A stretch of DNA of 64,000 nt from Rhizobium sp. Leaf371. GTDB taxonomy: Bacteria; Pseudomonadota; Alphaproteobacteria; Rhizobiales; Rhizobiaceae. Location of the stretch: assembly GCF_001424045.1 (NCBI RefSeq), contig NZ_LMQB01000025.1:26010-90009 (forward strand), in the 5' to 3' direction. The notes under the pieces were generated by a model, which worked only from the letters and a program-made list of their open reading frames with translations, was not told where the DNA came from and made no database searches. Every line of letters starts with the position of its first letter. Position 1 is the stretch's first letter. Shown one piece after another: positions 55,343-64,000 of this stretch. Made by a program: the position numbers and the translations under genes.

Positions 55343-56731
55343 TCAGGCGACGGCGCTGAGCCGCGATGCCTGAGTCTGGCCCGGGGCAGTCTGCGCCGCG
55401 CCCGCGTCGTCGCGATGCGCGGCATTCAGGCAGCGGGCGACCAGGTCGTGATGGATCCAGCGCACGGGACCGGCGGGCGCTGAGGTTGCGCCGAAGATGA
55501 GCCGGCCGGTTGCCTCCACCACCAGCGTACTCAGGAGATCGCTGATCAATTCCTTGCCGTCGCGGTGCATGGCGGTGATGTCGTTGGAGGTACCGATCGT
55601 CAGATCCGCCTGGGCCTGGCTGTTGGGCATCGGCCAGGCGCTGAAATCATAGAACGGCACCATGACGGCGCTCGCCTGCAGATCCTTGATCCGGCTTAGC
55701 ACATCGGTCACCGAGTGGCCGTCGGCCAGCAGAGCTTCGCAGGCCTGCCACTGTCCGTCCGCCCAACGGCCGCCATTCTCACGCTTCAAGGCCAGCAGAA
55801 GCGGGATCAGGGGAAGCTCGATGCCGGTGAAGACGTCGGAAGAATTGGTGCGGATTTCAGGGCAGTTGTAGACGGTCGCCGTCACGCCGGCGTCCCACGC
55901 TTCCGATGCGATGGCCTCAAGCCGCATCTTGGCGTAGCCCTGCGTATAGTTCGTGTAGGTCTGCCAGCGATACGCGTCGCCGATGAGAATGCCGGTCCCG
56001 TGATAGCCGTAGGCGGTATAGCGCACGGAACTGCCCGAGGCTTCCACCCGCGTGCGGATCGCGGCGCTTGCATCGATCAGATGACGGAAGGTGTTGGCCG
56101 AGACTTCATCGAAGTTCTGGAGGATCAGCTTGCCCATGTCGCTGTCGAGCAGGGTCTGCGACGACATGTGGCGGGCGCCGGTACCCTTGTAGATCCTGTT
56201 GGCGACGACGAGCAGGACCTTGGCCTTCGGAATGCCGCCAGCCATCGTGTGCGCGAAGAAGACGTTGCGCCCCTCCGGAATCATGCCGTCGAGAACTGCC
56301 ATGACCTGCGCCAGCGCCGTCTCGAACCGGTTCGTCGCAATCGCCTTGCAAGTCTCGATATGATCCCAGTCGATCTTTGCGTCCTGCCACGTCTGAAGCG
56401 TGAGGTCCGCCAGAAGATCTGTCGGTGTCGGGCCACCCTCCGGGCCGTCGAGATCGAAGCCGGCCATCAGCGGCACGTTGATGATCGTGCCGCCCAGCCG
56501 CGCCTCGGCCGCCGAAAGCTCGTCTGGGGTGAGCGGACGCAGCGCATTGTTTTCATCGCGACGGCCAACCGTGATGCCGACGATCTGCATACCGACCTTG
56601 CGGGCCTGATCGAGAAGGCCTGTCGCATATCCGCGGCCGAACAACTCGCCGAAGAGAACGAAGATGTCGCCCTTCCGAAACAGCGTGTTGCCGGCGATGC
56701 TTTCCAGTGCGATCGGGTTTTCCATGGTCAT
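55343..56731 (-). CDS. Enoyl-ACP reductase FabMG-family protein
   Basis: A 462-residue protein that I recognise as the family labelled enoyl-ACP reductase FabMG. Phrases: FRKGDIFVLFGELFGRGYATGLLDQARKVG, ITVGRRDENNALRPLTPDEL, HTMAGGIPKAKVLLVVANRIYKGTG, and TYTNYTQGYAKMRLEAIASEAW. A Rossmann-like N-terminus is followed by a Tyr/Lys-rich catalytic part; the two residues cannot be fixed without alignment. It would act in fatty-acid or polyketide reduction in the cytosol. A long leader region lies upstream and it converges with the acyltransferase gene. ATG at 56731 is preferred. Confidence 0.72.
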   Translation of the reverse strand: MTMENPIALESIAGNTLFRKGDIFVLFGELFGRGYATGLLDQARKVGMQIVGITVGRRDENNALRPLTPDELSAAEARLGGTIINVPLMAGFDLDGPEGGPTPTDLLADLTLQTWQDAKIDWDHIETCKAIATNRFETALAQVMAVLDGMIPEGRNVFFAHTMAGGIPKAKVLLVVANRIYKGTGARHMSSQTLLDSDMGKLILQNFDEVSANTFRHLIDASAAIRTRVEASGSSVRYTAYGYHGTGILIGDAYRWQTYTNYTQGYAKMRLEAIASEAWDAGVTATVYNCPEIRTNSSDVFTGIELPLIPLLLALKRENGGRWADGQWQACEALLADGHSVTDVLSRIKDLQASAVMVPFYDFSAWPMPNSQAQADLTIGTSNDITAMHRDGKELISDLLSTLVVEATGRLIFGATSAPAGPVRWIHHDLVARCLNAAHRDDAGAAQTAPGQTQASRLSAVA

Positions 56732-57239
56732 GTCTTCAGGTCGTGGGTCGTTGCGCGCAGGTCGCAACAGTCGTTGATCATCACATGAACGGAGTTCGCC
56801 GCAATGGAAAGTCATTTAACGTGACGGATTATATCGAAACGTGAACCGCATGCGGCATTGACGATGGCGATCGTCGCGCGCGTCAGCGTCTTCGGTCTGC
56901 CGAAAGTGCGGGATCAACCGAGAGTGGGCTGCGAACGAGCCGGCGGCACCCTTTGGCACCCGAGAGTGCCGCCAGGTGCAGCAGGCATCTTCAAAAGCCG
57001 GTGTGCACGGTATGATGGTAATGACCGTGTTTTGGCGACTCCTATATTTCGGGTCCGTATATCGGAAGCGCATGAGATAGATCTTACGCCCAACGGAGGA
57101 TTGCTATAGGCGAAATTAGGCCGTTATTTTCGAATATACATGTTTTAAGAAGAACGGATATACAGAATTTAGACTTGTAGATTATTGAATTTTTCTTCCG
57201 GAGGCCAATCTCATTCTTTTCACGACGATGGAGGGCGAT
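56732..57239. other. Long divergent intergenic region, AT-rich on the right
   Basis: 508 bp between divergent genes. The left half contains an 8-bp inverted repeat, GGCGGCAC (56942-56949) and GTGCCGCC (56966-56973). The right part (57080-57200) is notably AT-rich against a high-GC genome and runs up to GGAGGG before the small gene at 57240. It is a probable promoter and control region for both directions. No credible coding sequence was found. Confidence 0.6.
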
Positions 57240-57437
57240 ATGGAAGACATCGCAAAGAAGCGTCGCACGCGCGGGCAAGGTGCGCTGGGCGACATTACGG
57301 CAACCAAGCAGACCGTCATGGAAATGCAGCGTCGCCAGGAGGACGAGCGTCGGCAAAAGACCGAGCGGCTGCGGGCCCAGCGGCTTGCCAAAGATACCGG
57401 CAGCAAGAGTCACGAAACGGCAAGCGGTCCAGCATGA
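57240..57437 (+). CDS. Small basic protein, function unknown
   Basis: A 65-residue, highly charged protein (EDIAKKRRTRGQGALGDITA, then Arg/Gln/Glu-rich EMQRRQEDERRQKTERL), probably helical. GGAGGG precedes ATG 57240; the ATG at 57228 overlaps that ribosome site and is rejected. It overlaps the next gene by four bases. It may be a small partner or DNA-binding peptide. Confidence 0.6.
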   Translation: MEDIAKKRRTRGQGALGDITATKQTVMEMQRRQEDERRQKTERLRAQRLAKDTGSKSHETASGPA

Positions 57438-57676
57438 GAATTCGATTCTTTACCGACGAGGGCGGTCGGATCGACGAGAGTGGCGGCGTTTCGCTTCCTG
57501 ACCAGGCGACCGCGGAACAGGAGGCGCTCGGCGCTCTTTGCGACTGGCTGAGGGACCTGCAGCCGACGGCGCTTCCGGCGACGACAGCTGTGATTGGCGA
57601 GCGGGCCGATGGGACTTTGCTCTTCCGGGTGCAACTTGATGTCGACATCGAACGTTTTGATAGTGATGGATCATGA
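57434..57676 (+). CDS. DUF6894-type small protein
   Basis: An 80-residue protein starting MRIRFFTDEGGRIDESGG, with GVSLPDQATAEQEALGALCDW, the usual pattern of DUF6894 proteins of rhizobia. Function unknown; it may form a beta-alpha sensor-like fold. The start overlaps the previous stop (ATGA). It is followed by a diguanylate cyclase gene in the same direction. Confidence 0.7.
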   Translation: MRIRFFTDEGGRIDESGGVSLPDQATAEQEALGALCDWLRDLQPTALPATTAVIGERADGTLLFRVQLDVDIERFDSDGS

Positions 57677-57749
57677 TCAGCGTTTCACGCCCGCCCGCGC
57701 CGCACCTCGGCGCAGACCTGCCTCCTCTTTAGCGGCGAGAGGTTCTGTG

Positions 57750-59024
57750 ATGGATGTGCCGGAAAACGATTCGGAACAGGGCCTGGCGCTGTTCGACTTC
57801 GCATTCCGGCATGCGCCGATCGGCATGGCGCTGGTGGATACGGAGGGCCGGATCGTCCGCGGAAACCGGTCCTTCTCCAGAATGGTCGGCATCTCAGCTG
57901 ACCGTCTCAACGGGGTGCTGTTCGCGGATTTCACGCATCCCGATGATCTCGACGCCGATCTCGCGCTCTTCAACCAGGTGCTGGCCAGGCAGCGCGACGG
58001 GTATACGATCGAGAAACGCTATATCCGCCCGGATCGGTCGCTTCTCCCTGTGCGAATCCACGTCGCCGCGATGCGCGGCAGTGACGGCGAGGTCGTTCGG
58101 TTCATTACCCAGGTCGAGGATATCACCCAGGCGAAGCAAGCCGAGCGGCAGCTCGCCGAACGCGCGGCGCAGCTGGAACTGGCACTGGAGACGGTGCGCG
58201 GCGGCTTCTGGCAGCTGGATATAGCGGCCCAGGCCTTCGAAACATCCGATCGGCTCGCTCAGTATATCGACGGCCCGGATGCGACGGGGCTTGATATCGA
58301 TACGTATGTGAGCAAGATCAACGGGCTCGACAGGCCTTCGGCCGATCTCAGCCCGCTTATCTGCGGTACGGTCGATCAGAACGTTGCCGAATACAGGCTG
58401 GAGACGATCGCCGGAGAGCGATGGATGCGATGCGATCGACGCCTCCTGCGGGATGCCGATGGCAAGCCGCTGAAGATCGTCGGCATGGCGATCGATTTTA
58501 CGGAGGAGCATCGCCAGATCGAAGATCTGCAGCGCAACGCGCAGACCGACAGTCTGACGGGGCTCCTCAACCGCCGCGGCCTCGAAGCGCGCTTCTCGCA
58601 GCTGACATCATCCGCGGGGTTTGCGGTTCTCGTGATCGATCTCGATGGTTTCAAACAGGTCAATGATCGGTACGGCCATGCGGCCGGCGATGCGGTGCTG
58701 GTGGAAACGGCACGCCGATTGACGTCCTGCGTCCGTTTCGATGATCTCGTTTGCCGGGCAGGTGGGGACGAGTTTGTCGTCGTGATTGCCGGCGACAGGG
58801 AAACGGGCATTTCCGTCGCCGACCGCATGGTGGGTGCGATGCGAACGTCGTTTTCGCTCCGCGACGCGGATGCCCCGGTCGATGTGCGCGCGAGCATCGG
58901 CGGTGTCTGGGCCGTGACCAATCGCGACCTCGACCGCATGATCGCGCATGCAGACACGCTTCTCTACCGCGTCAAAGCATCTGGCAAAGACGGGGTCGGA
59001 TTCGATCGTCACGCCTTTTCCTGA
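57750..59024 (+). CDS. PAS-PAS-GGDEF diguanylate cyclase
   Basis: A 424-residue cytosolic enzyme. Two PAS domains (about 13-128, ending with VEDITQAKQ, and about 140-255) are followed by the cyclase domain with GGDEF at 338-342. The inhibitory site R329-F-D-D332 is present five residues before it, so product feedback by c-di-GMP is expected. No EAL domain is attached. It would make c-di-GMP, which normally activates cellulose synthesis through BcsA. The start is ATG 57750; a longer in-frame reading (from 57594) overlaps the previous gene and is unlikely. Confidence 0.9.
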   Translation: MDVPENDSEQGLALFDFAFRHAPIGMALVDTEGRIVRGNRSFSRMVGISADRLNGVLFADFTHPDDLDADLALFNQVLARQRDGYTIEKRYIRPDRSLLPVRIHVAAMRGSDGEVVRFITQVEDITQAKQAERQLAERAAQLELALETVRGGFWQLDIAAQAFETSDRLAQYIDGPDATGLDIDTYVSKINGLDRPSADLSPLICGTVDQNVAEYRLETIAGERWMRCDRRLLRDADGKPLKIVGMAIDFTEEHRQIEDLQRNAQTDSLTGLLNRRGLEARFSQLTSSAGFAVLVIDLDGFKQVNDRYGHAAGDAVLVETARRLTSCVRFDDLVCRAGGDEFVVVIAGDRETGISVADRMVGAMRTSFSLRDADAPVDVRASIGGVWAVTNRDLDRMIAHADTLLYRVKASGKDGVGFDRHAFS

Positions 59025-59090
59025 ATGACGACCATCAAACCCTGCGCTTGCGAGACGCCAAGCGCCGACGAGCGCGACGAGGAGATCGAT

Positions 59091-59930
59091 ATGCCGACAT
59101 CAAAACGAACCTGGCTCATCACAGGCTGCTCGACCGGTTTCGGGCGGGCTCTGGCCAAGATCCTGATCGCGCGTGGTGACACCGTGTTTGCGACAGCCCG
59201 AAATCCCGAGCAGATCGCGGATCTGGTCGAGGGCCACGCCAACGCCTATTCGCTGAAGCTCGATGTGACCTCGCATGACGATATCGCCGCTGCCGCCGCG
59301 CGGGTCGAAGAGGCGGGCGGGGTCGATGTCCTCGTCAACAATGCGGGCTATGGCTACCTCACAGCCTTCGAAGAGGGAAACGAGGCCGGCTACCGGGCGC
59401 AGTTCGAGGCGAACGTCTTCGGGCTGATTGCCATGACGAAGGCTGTCCTGCCGTCCATGCGAAAGCGCGGAACCGGCCACATCGTCAATATCGCCTCTGT
59501 CGGCGGTCTCGTTGGCAATCCCGGCTCCTCTTATTATGCCGCAACGAAATTCGCCGTGGTCGGCATGTCCGAGGCCCTGTCGAAGGAAGTGGGTGCGCTC
59601 GGCATCAAGGTAACGGTCGTCGAGCCGGGGCCGTTCCGGACGGACTGGGCAGGCCGCTCGCTTCAGTCGTCTGCCGGACGGATCGACGCCTATGCGAAGA
59701 CCGTGCACGAGCGGCTCGATCAGGTCGCGCAGCAGAGTGGCCATCAGCCGGGCGACCCTGTCCGCGCGGCGGAGGCCATCCTTCAGGCGGTCGAGAGCGA
59801 CGAGCCTCCGCTGAACCTGATCCTTGGCGCGCCGGGGTTGAAGCTGGTGAGAGGGAAACTGGCCACACTCATAGCCGAGATCGATCGCTGGGAGTCCGTC
59901 ACGCTCGGTGCGGACTACCCCGAGGCCTGA
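59091..59930 (+). CDS. Short-chain dehydrogenase/reductase
   Basis: A 279-residue classical SDR. TGCSTGFGRALAK (cofactor), NNAGYG, SVGGL with catalytic Ser, and YYAATKF (Tyr-x-x-x-Lys). NASSIAS-like features place it with the oxidoreductases often annotated as SDR family. The substrate is unknown. GGAGATCGAT precedes ATG 59091. It is convergent with the GH13 gene and starts 66 bp after the diguanylate cyclase stop. Confidence 0.85.
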   Translation: MPTSKRTWLITGCSTGFGRALAKILIARGDTVFATARNPEQIADLVEGHANAYSLKLDVTSHDDIAAAAARVEEAGGVDVLVNNAGYGYLTAFEEGNEAGYRAQFEANVFGLIAMTKAVLPSMRKRGTGHIVNIASVGGLVGNPGSSYYAATKFAVVGMSEALSKEVGALGIKVTVVEPGPFRTDWAGRSLQSSAGRIDAYAKTVHERLDQVAQQSGHQPGDPVRAAEAILQAVESDEPPLNLILGAPGLKLVRGKLATLIAEIDRWESVTLGADYPEA

Positions 59931-60043
59931 GATCGCCCGGTCGACACCGATGAGCCTCCGCGGCTGTGCGCCGGGCTCGAACATCGGAGGCATCCATCGG
60001 GGCGCGACAGATCGATGCCGCGCTCCGATATCCGTCTTCGTGA

Positions 60044-62110
60044 TCAGGCCAGAACGGGCAAGGTCCCGACGATGCGCAACGCGAGGCCTTCATAGGCGTC
60101 CAGCGTGATGGTCAGGGCGCCGTCTTCCTGAAGGTCGCCTTCGATCGTTTCGCCGATCATATCGACCACCGGGCCGGGGGTGACCTGCGGCAGGGTGATC
60201 ACCTCTTGCAGCGCGGTGCTGCCGAAATTGAGGGCGGTAACCTGCGTGCCGCGCCCGTCCGGCAGTTCGTGCACCATGACCAGGAGACCGGGCGTGTCCG
60301 TGTCGGGGATCAGGACCTGCCGGCTGGCAGCAAGACCGTAGGCCTCGCGCACCGCAAGAAGCCGCTTCAGCTGGCTTGCAAACGAATCCGGCTGCGTCAG
60401 CTGTTCCGTCACCGGGCCGTAGAGTGCACGGGCGCGCGGAACGCCTTCGGCCGATTGCCCGGCGTCCGACTGGCCCGTGAGGTCGTAGGCGCCTCGCTCG
60501 ATCCACCGCGTATCGCCATCGCCCATGAGATGCTCGACATCCTCCGGGCGGACGGGAAGGGCGCCGACGAGATCCCAGCCGGAGAGCGCGAAAATGCCGG
60601 GCTGGAAGGCGTTGTACATGACCAGCAACAGATGGATCTTGCGGATCAGGGCGACCGCCTCGTCGTCGATCGTGTCGAGATCGGCGATACCGAGCGCCGC
60701 GGTGATGACGCTGGCGGTGGTGCAGGCGATGCCGTTGGTGACGAAAGGCAGATTGTAGGGCGCGTTGGCGCCGGACAGCCGCTCGCGGATCACATCGCGC
60801 AGATGCATCCGCAGTGTCCGACCCTGCCAGGTCTGGCCGCTGAAGCTGTAGATATCGTCGGCATGCAAGGTCCAGAAATGCACGAGCTCGGTCGTCAGTT
60901 CGTCATGGTTCTGCAAAGCGTGGATGAGCGAGGCGGGATCGATGCCGAACTCGTGTACGGTGCGCAGCATCATGCGCAGCCACTCGGTATTCCCCGTCAG
61001 CAGCGCATGGTGGTAGGCCGGTCGCGTGATGAAGTCATAGGAAAGATCGGCGCCGCCCTTGGACATGGCGGCGATATCGTCGACCGTCAGATTGAGCTCC
61101 TGGAACGAGAAGCCGCCCGCCTTGCGCACCATTCCCGCAAGCAGGGCGTTGCCGGTCAGCGACAGAGGATGGCTTTCAGACCAGGCCGGCCCGTCCGGGC
61201 GGCGCTCGACGCCGAGAAAGCCGTTGGCATCCAGCCGCAGGCCGCGGGCGCCGAGCTGGTCGATGGAATGGAGGGCATCGCCGATGATCATCTGCTGGGC
61301 TGCAAAGGTCGGGTCGAGCCAGTTGAGGCTCGGCTGCCCTTCCTTGAAATAATGGAGGTAGACCCAGCGCCGCAACTTCCCGTCGACACCCTCGACCGGC
61401 GCCGTCGCACTCCAGTCGGTTTCCTTCACGCCCGGCTCGAAAAAGATGACGCGCTGAAGCTGGCCGACGATGAAGCCCTTGTCCCTGAAATAATCGACGG
61501 TCTCCGCGCCGAGGTTCACGGCGTCGCGCCCTTCCGGCACGTCGGGCAGATGCGACCACTCCTCCTCGGGGATGTCCACCATGTGGTAGAGGCCGGGATA
61601 GGCGCCGTGCTTCATTTCGGCGAGACGGAAATCCGCCCCTTTGCCGGTATGGGAGGGAATGACGTCGTCGATCACGATCGCATTGAAGGCGGCGGCCATG
61701 CGGCTGATGGCGACGAATTCCTCGGTCGTGCCGAAGGCCGGATCGATGTCGAAGCCGATACGGTCAAAATTGCCGTCGATCGTCGGCGTATAGGCGCCAT
61801 CCTTGAGGCCGCCGGACCGTTTCGTGGGTCCGACATGGATGCCGCGGACGCCGATCGACGAAAGCGCTGACCAGAGCTGCGGGTCGCCCAGCGTCTTCAA
61901 GACGGAATCGCCTTCGCGCGTGATGACGGAAGGGGGATAGGCGGTGAACCAGACCGAGGCGATGGCCGAGGCCGAGCGGGGGCGCGGCTCCGCATAGGGC
62001 CGCTGCCAGAAACGCCCCTGTCCACCGTAACTCTCGGCGAAATGGCGTGCCTGGTGCAGCATCGAGGAAGATACGAGGTTCTCGATGTCGTCTTTGCTAG
62101 GTGATGTCAT
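60044..62110 (-). CDS. GH13 trehalose-synthase-like alpha-amylase family enzyme
   Basis: A 688-residue GH13 protein. Four conserved regions: [12 protein letters not shown] (region I), GLRLDANGF (nucleophile Asp), [10 protein letters not shown] (acid/base Glu) and ALQNHDELT (third Asp). The C-terminal beta domain ([20 protein letters not shown]) is present. The sequence is closest to trehalose synthase/maltose glucosyltransferase-type enzymes of rhizobia, but no maltokinase or trehalose genes are adjacent. ATG at 62110 is preferred; an upstream reading adds a basic 50-residue leader. Confidence 0.78.
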   Translation of the reverse strand: MTSPSKDDIENLVSSSMLHQARHFAESYGGQGRFWQRPYAEPRPRSASAIASVWFTAYPPSVITREGDSVLKTLGDPQLWSALSSIGVRGIHVGPTKRSGGLKDGAYTPTIDGNFDRIGFDIDPAFGTTEEFVAISRMAAAFNAIVIDDVIPSHTGKGADFRLAEMKHGAYPGLYHMVDIPEEEWSHLPDVPEGRDAVNLGAETVDYFRDKGFIVGQLQRVIFFEPGVKETDWSATAPVEGVDGKLRRWVYLHYFKEGQPSLNWLDPTFAAQQMIIGDALHSIDQLGARGLRLDANGFLGVERRPDGPAWSESHPLSLTGNALLAGMVRKAGGFSFQELNLTVDDIAAMSKGGADLSYDFITRPAYHHALLTGNTEWLRMMLRTVHEFGIDPASLIHALQNHDELTTELVHFWTLHADDIYSFSGQTWQGRTLRMHLRDVIRERLSGANAPYNLPFVTNGIACTTASVITAALGIADLDTIDDEAVALIRKIHLLLVMYNAFQPGIFALSGWDLVGALPVRPEDVEHLMGDGDTRWIERGAYDLTGQSDAGQSAEGVPRARALYGPVTEQLTQPDSFASQLKRLLAVREAYGLAASRQVLIPDTDTPGLLVMVHELPDGRGTQVTALNFGSTALQEVITLPQVTPGPVVDMIGETIEGDLQEDGALTITLDAYEGLALRIVGTLPVLA

Positions 62111-62427
62111 GTCAGCCTTTGATCCCGCGCATGGTCTGGTCGTGCCTCTGGTCCACGCTGATCGATGTAGGCGTCGCGCGGCGAAAGGGAACGGCAAAAC
62201 CGAACTTCGCTCGAAGCTTCGGCGAGAGGCGGGCCTGACGATGTCGGTGAGACTGCGCATTCAAGCGACTGTACCGGCGTGTTTCGCGTCTGTTCATGAC
62301 GTCACACCGCAGGCACGTGCGCTTCAATCGTCCGTCCGCCGGCACGCCGAGATTCTGGAGGCTCGGTCGCGTCCGGCGTGGCAGGGGGAGCGGCGGCCGC
62401 CTGCTGATGAGGCGGCCGCTGTCAGGG
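62111..62427. other. Intergenic region upstream of the GH13 gene
   Basis: 317 bp between the GH13 start and the stop of the small proline-rich gene, both on the minus strand. It holds a TGACGTCA-like palindrome and the hairpin listed next; no gene was recognised. Confidence 0.6.
62393..62419 (-). terminator. GC-rich hairpin after the small proline-rich gene
   Basis: GCGGCCGCCT (62393-62402) pairs with AGGCGGCCGC (62410-62419) around a 7-nt loop, 8 bp beyond the stop at 62428 on the minus strand. No T-run follows. Confidence 0.6.
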
Positions 62428-62628
62428 TCAGTTAGCCGGCGGTGTCGTGGTTGCCGGAGCCGGTGTGGTGGTGGCCGGCGGCGTCGTGGTCGGTGCCGGA
62501 GCCGGGGTCGAAGCGGCCGGCGGCGTGGCGGGCGGTGTGGGCGCCGGAGCGGGGCTGCGCATGACGCTCCAGAGAACGATGACGACGATGACAGCGACGA
62601 CGGCTGCGATAATGGTGTTGCGGTTCAA
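62428..62628 (-). CDS. Small membrane protein with proline/threonine-rich tail
   Basis: A 66-residue protein: N-terminal membrane helix (IIAAVVAVIVVIVLWSVM) then a low-complexity Pro/Ala/Thr tail. No ATG is available; AAGGAGG five bases before a TTG at 62628 fixes the start. It resembles the small protein at 21685-21855 (LNR then a helix ending W-x-VM-x-SP). Function unknown. Confidence 0.6.
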   Translation of the reverse strand: MNRNTIIAAVVAVIVVIVLWSVMRSPAPAPTPPATPPAASTPAPAPTTTPPATTTPAPATTTPPAN

Positions 62629-62862
62629 TGTTGCCTCCTTGGTTAGCAGGCTTAACCTATCCGCGAACGCGTGATTGTCCAAGCCTTTAGCGAGACAGTG
62701 ATGCTGCGGAGCCGGATTCCCGAGGATGGCAGGCCGAGGGCTCGAAGGACTGCGGCTGCCAGTCTTGCCTTGCCAAGGTAAATATGACAACGAGTGTCAT
62801 CTTAAGACGGCGAGCGCTCGGCTGGTCGACGACGAGGCTTTCAACGAAACGGGCACCGCATC

Positions 62863-63780
62863 ATGCGCTTCTGGCATCGGATGTCGTGGAAGACGGACGG
62901 CATCACCGTCTCGGCGCCGGTGCAGTGGCGCCAGCTCGACGGGATGGTGACGGTGCTCTGGGAAGCCGAGAGCCGGGCCGGGGCGAGCGGCTACTATCTC
63001 GCGGACGATCCGCGCATCATGCTGTTCTTCAACGACGTTTCACAGAACGTGCGCATCTCCAACCGCAGCGACGACTTCACCCGCAACGCCCGCGCCATGC
63101 CGCGTGCGGTCTACGTGCCCGCCGGCATGCCGATGTGGACCACGAGCCGGAGCGCCCACCGCTTCAGCCACCTCAATCTTCACCTGCACAAGGATACGAT
63201 CCTTCGCTATCTCGCGCCGTCGATCGGCAGCGCATCGGCGCAGGCAGCGCTTCGCCGTCCGGCCGAACTCCACGACATCGCCGGCATCGAAATGCTGGCC
63301 CGTCTTCTGGCGAACGAGATTCGGTCGCCGACCCGGCACGCCGTCTATGCCGAAAGCCTTGTCGGCAGCATCGTGGCGGGTCTTCTCGACATTCCTGCTG
63401 AAGAGGATGTGAGGACGGGCGGCCGCCTGACGCAGGCGCAAATGAACAAGCTCGTCGGTCATGCGGAAAAGGTCGGCGGCTATCGCATGTCGGTGGCCGA
63501 CATGGCCGCGACCGTCGGCCTGTCGGAAAGCTGGTTCTCAAGCGTCTTCAAGAAGACGACCGGCCAGACGCCGCTGCAATGGCAGCTCGGAAAGCGGATC
63601 GGGCAGGCCAAGCAACTGCTCGGAACAAGCGACCTTCCGGTCGCCAGCATCGCGGCCCAGCTCGGCTTTTCCGATCAGGCGCACCTGACGAAGGTCTTTC
63701 GGCATGTGGAAGGCGAGACGCCGGCCGCGTGGCGGCGTCTGCAACAGATCAGCGGGTCGGGAACGCCCGCCGGCGCGTGA
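62863..63780 (+). CDS. AraC-family transcriptional regulator
   Basis: A 305-residue regulator. The N-terminal half is a sensor domain; the C-terminal tandem helix-turn-helix is clear (MSVADMAATVGLSESWFSSVFKKTTG, then VASIAAQLGFSDQAHLTKVFRHVEG). It is convergent with a TonB-dependent receptor with 28 bp between stops. Siderophore receptors are often controlled by AraC regulators next to them, so iron-compound response is possible. Confidence 0.88.
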   Translation: MRFWHRMSWKTDGITVSAPVQWRQLDGMVTVLWEAESRAGASGYYLADDPRIMLFFNDVSQNVRISNRSDDFTRNARAMPRAVYVPAGMPMWTTSRSAHRFSHLNLHLHKDTILRYLAPSIGSASAQAALRRPAELHDIAGIEMLARLLANEIRSPTRHAVYAESLVGSIVAGLLDIPAEEDVRTGGRLTQAQMNKLVGHAEKVGGYRMSVADMAATVGLSESWFSSVFKKTTGQTPLQWQLGKRIGQAKQLLGTSDLPVASIAAQLGFSDQAHLTKVFRHVEGETPAAWRRLQQISGSGTPAGA

Positions 63781-63808
63781 CGCGCAAGCGGGCCGCCGTC
63801 TCCGTTCC

Positions 63809-64000
63809 TCACCAGGTCTGGCGAAGCGTGGCCATGAGCTTGCGGCCAGGATTGTAGTAGACGGCGCCCGAATCGGTGCTCGCGATATGCTTTTCGTCGA
63901 ACACGTTGTTGACGTTCAGCTGCAGCGTCGTGTTTTCCTGGACCTTGTAGGTGTAGGCCAGATCGAACACGACCGCACTCTCGGACGACTTGGTGTTCTC
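63809..64000 (-). CDS. TonB-dependent receptor, C-terminal part (partial)
   Basis: The minus strand encodes the last 63 residues of a TonB-dependent outer-membrane receptor, running off the right edge. VVFDLAYTYKVQENTTLQLN and NNVFDEKHIAS are the typical end strands, finishing with GRKLMATLRQTW and stop at 63809. It is likely a siderophore receptor. The rest, including plug domain and TonB box, is outside the window. Confidence 0.88.
   Translation of the reverse strand, partial: ENTKSSESAVVFDLAYTYKVQENTTLQLNVNNVFDEKHIASTDSGAVYYNPGRKLMATLRQTW

Overview
The window looks like a chromosomal or chromid segment of an alphaproteobacterium in the Rhizobiaceae (Rhizobium/Agrobacterium relatives). The grounds are high GC, a bcsN-bcsA-bcsB-TPR cellulose operon, sugar and branched-chain amino-acid ABC operons, several orphan chemoreceptors, and an IS3 element plus an IS5 remnant at the left edge. 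No phage, plasmid replication, CRISPR, rRNA or tRNA genes were seen.

Layout. 1-1.7 kb: an IS5-family remnant abutting an IS3-family element whose two frames are fused. 1.7-5.7 kb: a chemoreceptor, then an RsbQ-like hydrolase overlapping a PAS histidine kinase. 5.8-12.7 kb: a LacI repressor divergent from a sugar ABC importer, a ribitol-2-dehydrogenase-like SDR and a D-ribulokinase-like FGGY kinase, which together read as ribitol uptake and conversion to ribulose 5-phosphate. 13.0-21.4 kb: cellulose synthesis on the minus strand (BcsN, BcsA, BcsB, TPR protein) with no endoglucanase BcsZ. 21.7-23.9 kb: two tiny membrane proteins and a beta-helix/RTX secreted protein. 23.9-27.2 kb: ornithine cyclodeaminase, an AraC regulator and an Fsr-type exporter. 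27.2-32.1 kb: livGFHM-type ABC genes without a binding protein, coupled to an aldo-keto reductase fused to a RidA domain. 32.3-35.4 kb: a BASS transporter and a BetT choline transporter. 35.4-38.0 kb: two DUF4360-like secreted proteins, one fused to a beta-barrel, and a small lipoprotein. 38.0-43.3 kb: Ldh2-family dehydrogenase, PoxB, a DUF2156 protein and an FAD oxidoreductase. 43.4-46.4 kb: an amino-acid-type dCache chemoreceptor and BluB.

46.5-55.3 kb is a dense surface-glycan region on both strands: three related sialyltransferase-fold-like proteins, a GT2/GT92-like transferase, an ELM1-family protein, two DxD transferases and an acyltransferase-3/SGNH protein. 55.3-62.7 kb holds a FabMG-family protein, a small two-gene operon (one DUF6894), a PAS-PAS-GGDEF cyclase, an SDR, a stand-alone GH13 trehalose-synthase-like enzyme and a proline-rich membrane peptide. 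The window ends with an AraC regulator convergent with the 3' end of a TonB-dependent receptor.

The most unusual items are the glycan cluster with its three divergent GT42-like paralogues, the DUF4360 pair with one copy welded to an outer-membrane barrel, the AKR-RidA fusion inside a binding-protein-less liv operon, and the cellulose operon that lacks bcsZ and has a degenerate PilZ motif. All functional names come from reading translated motifs; no database search was possible.
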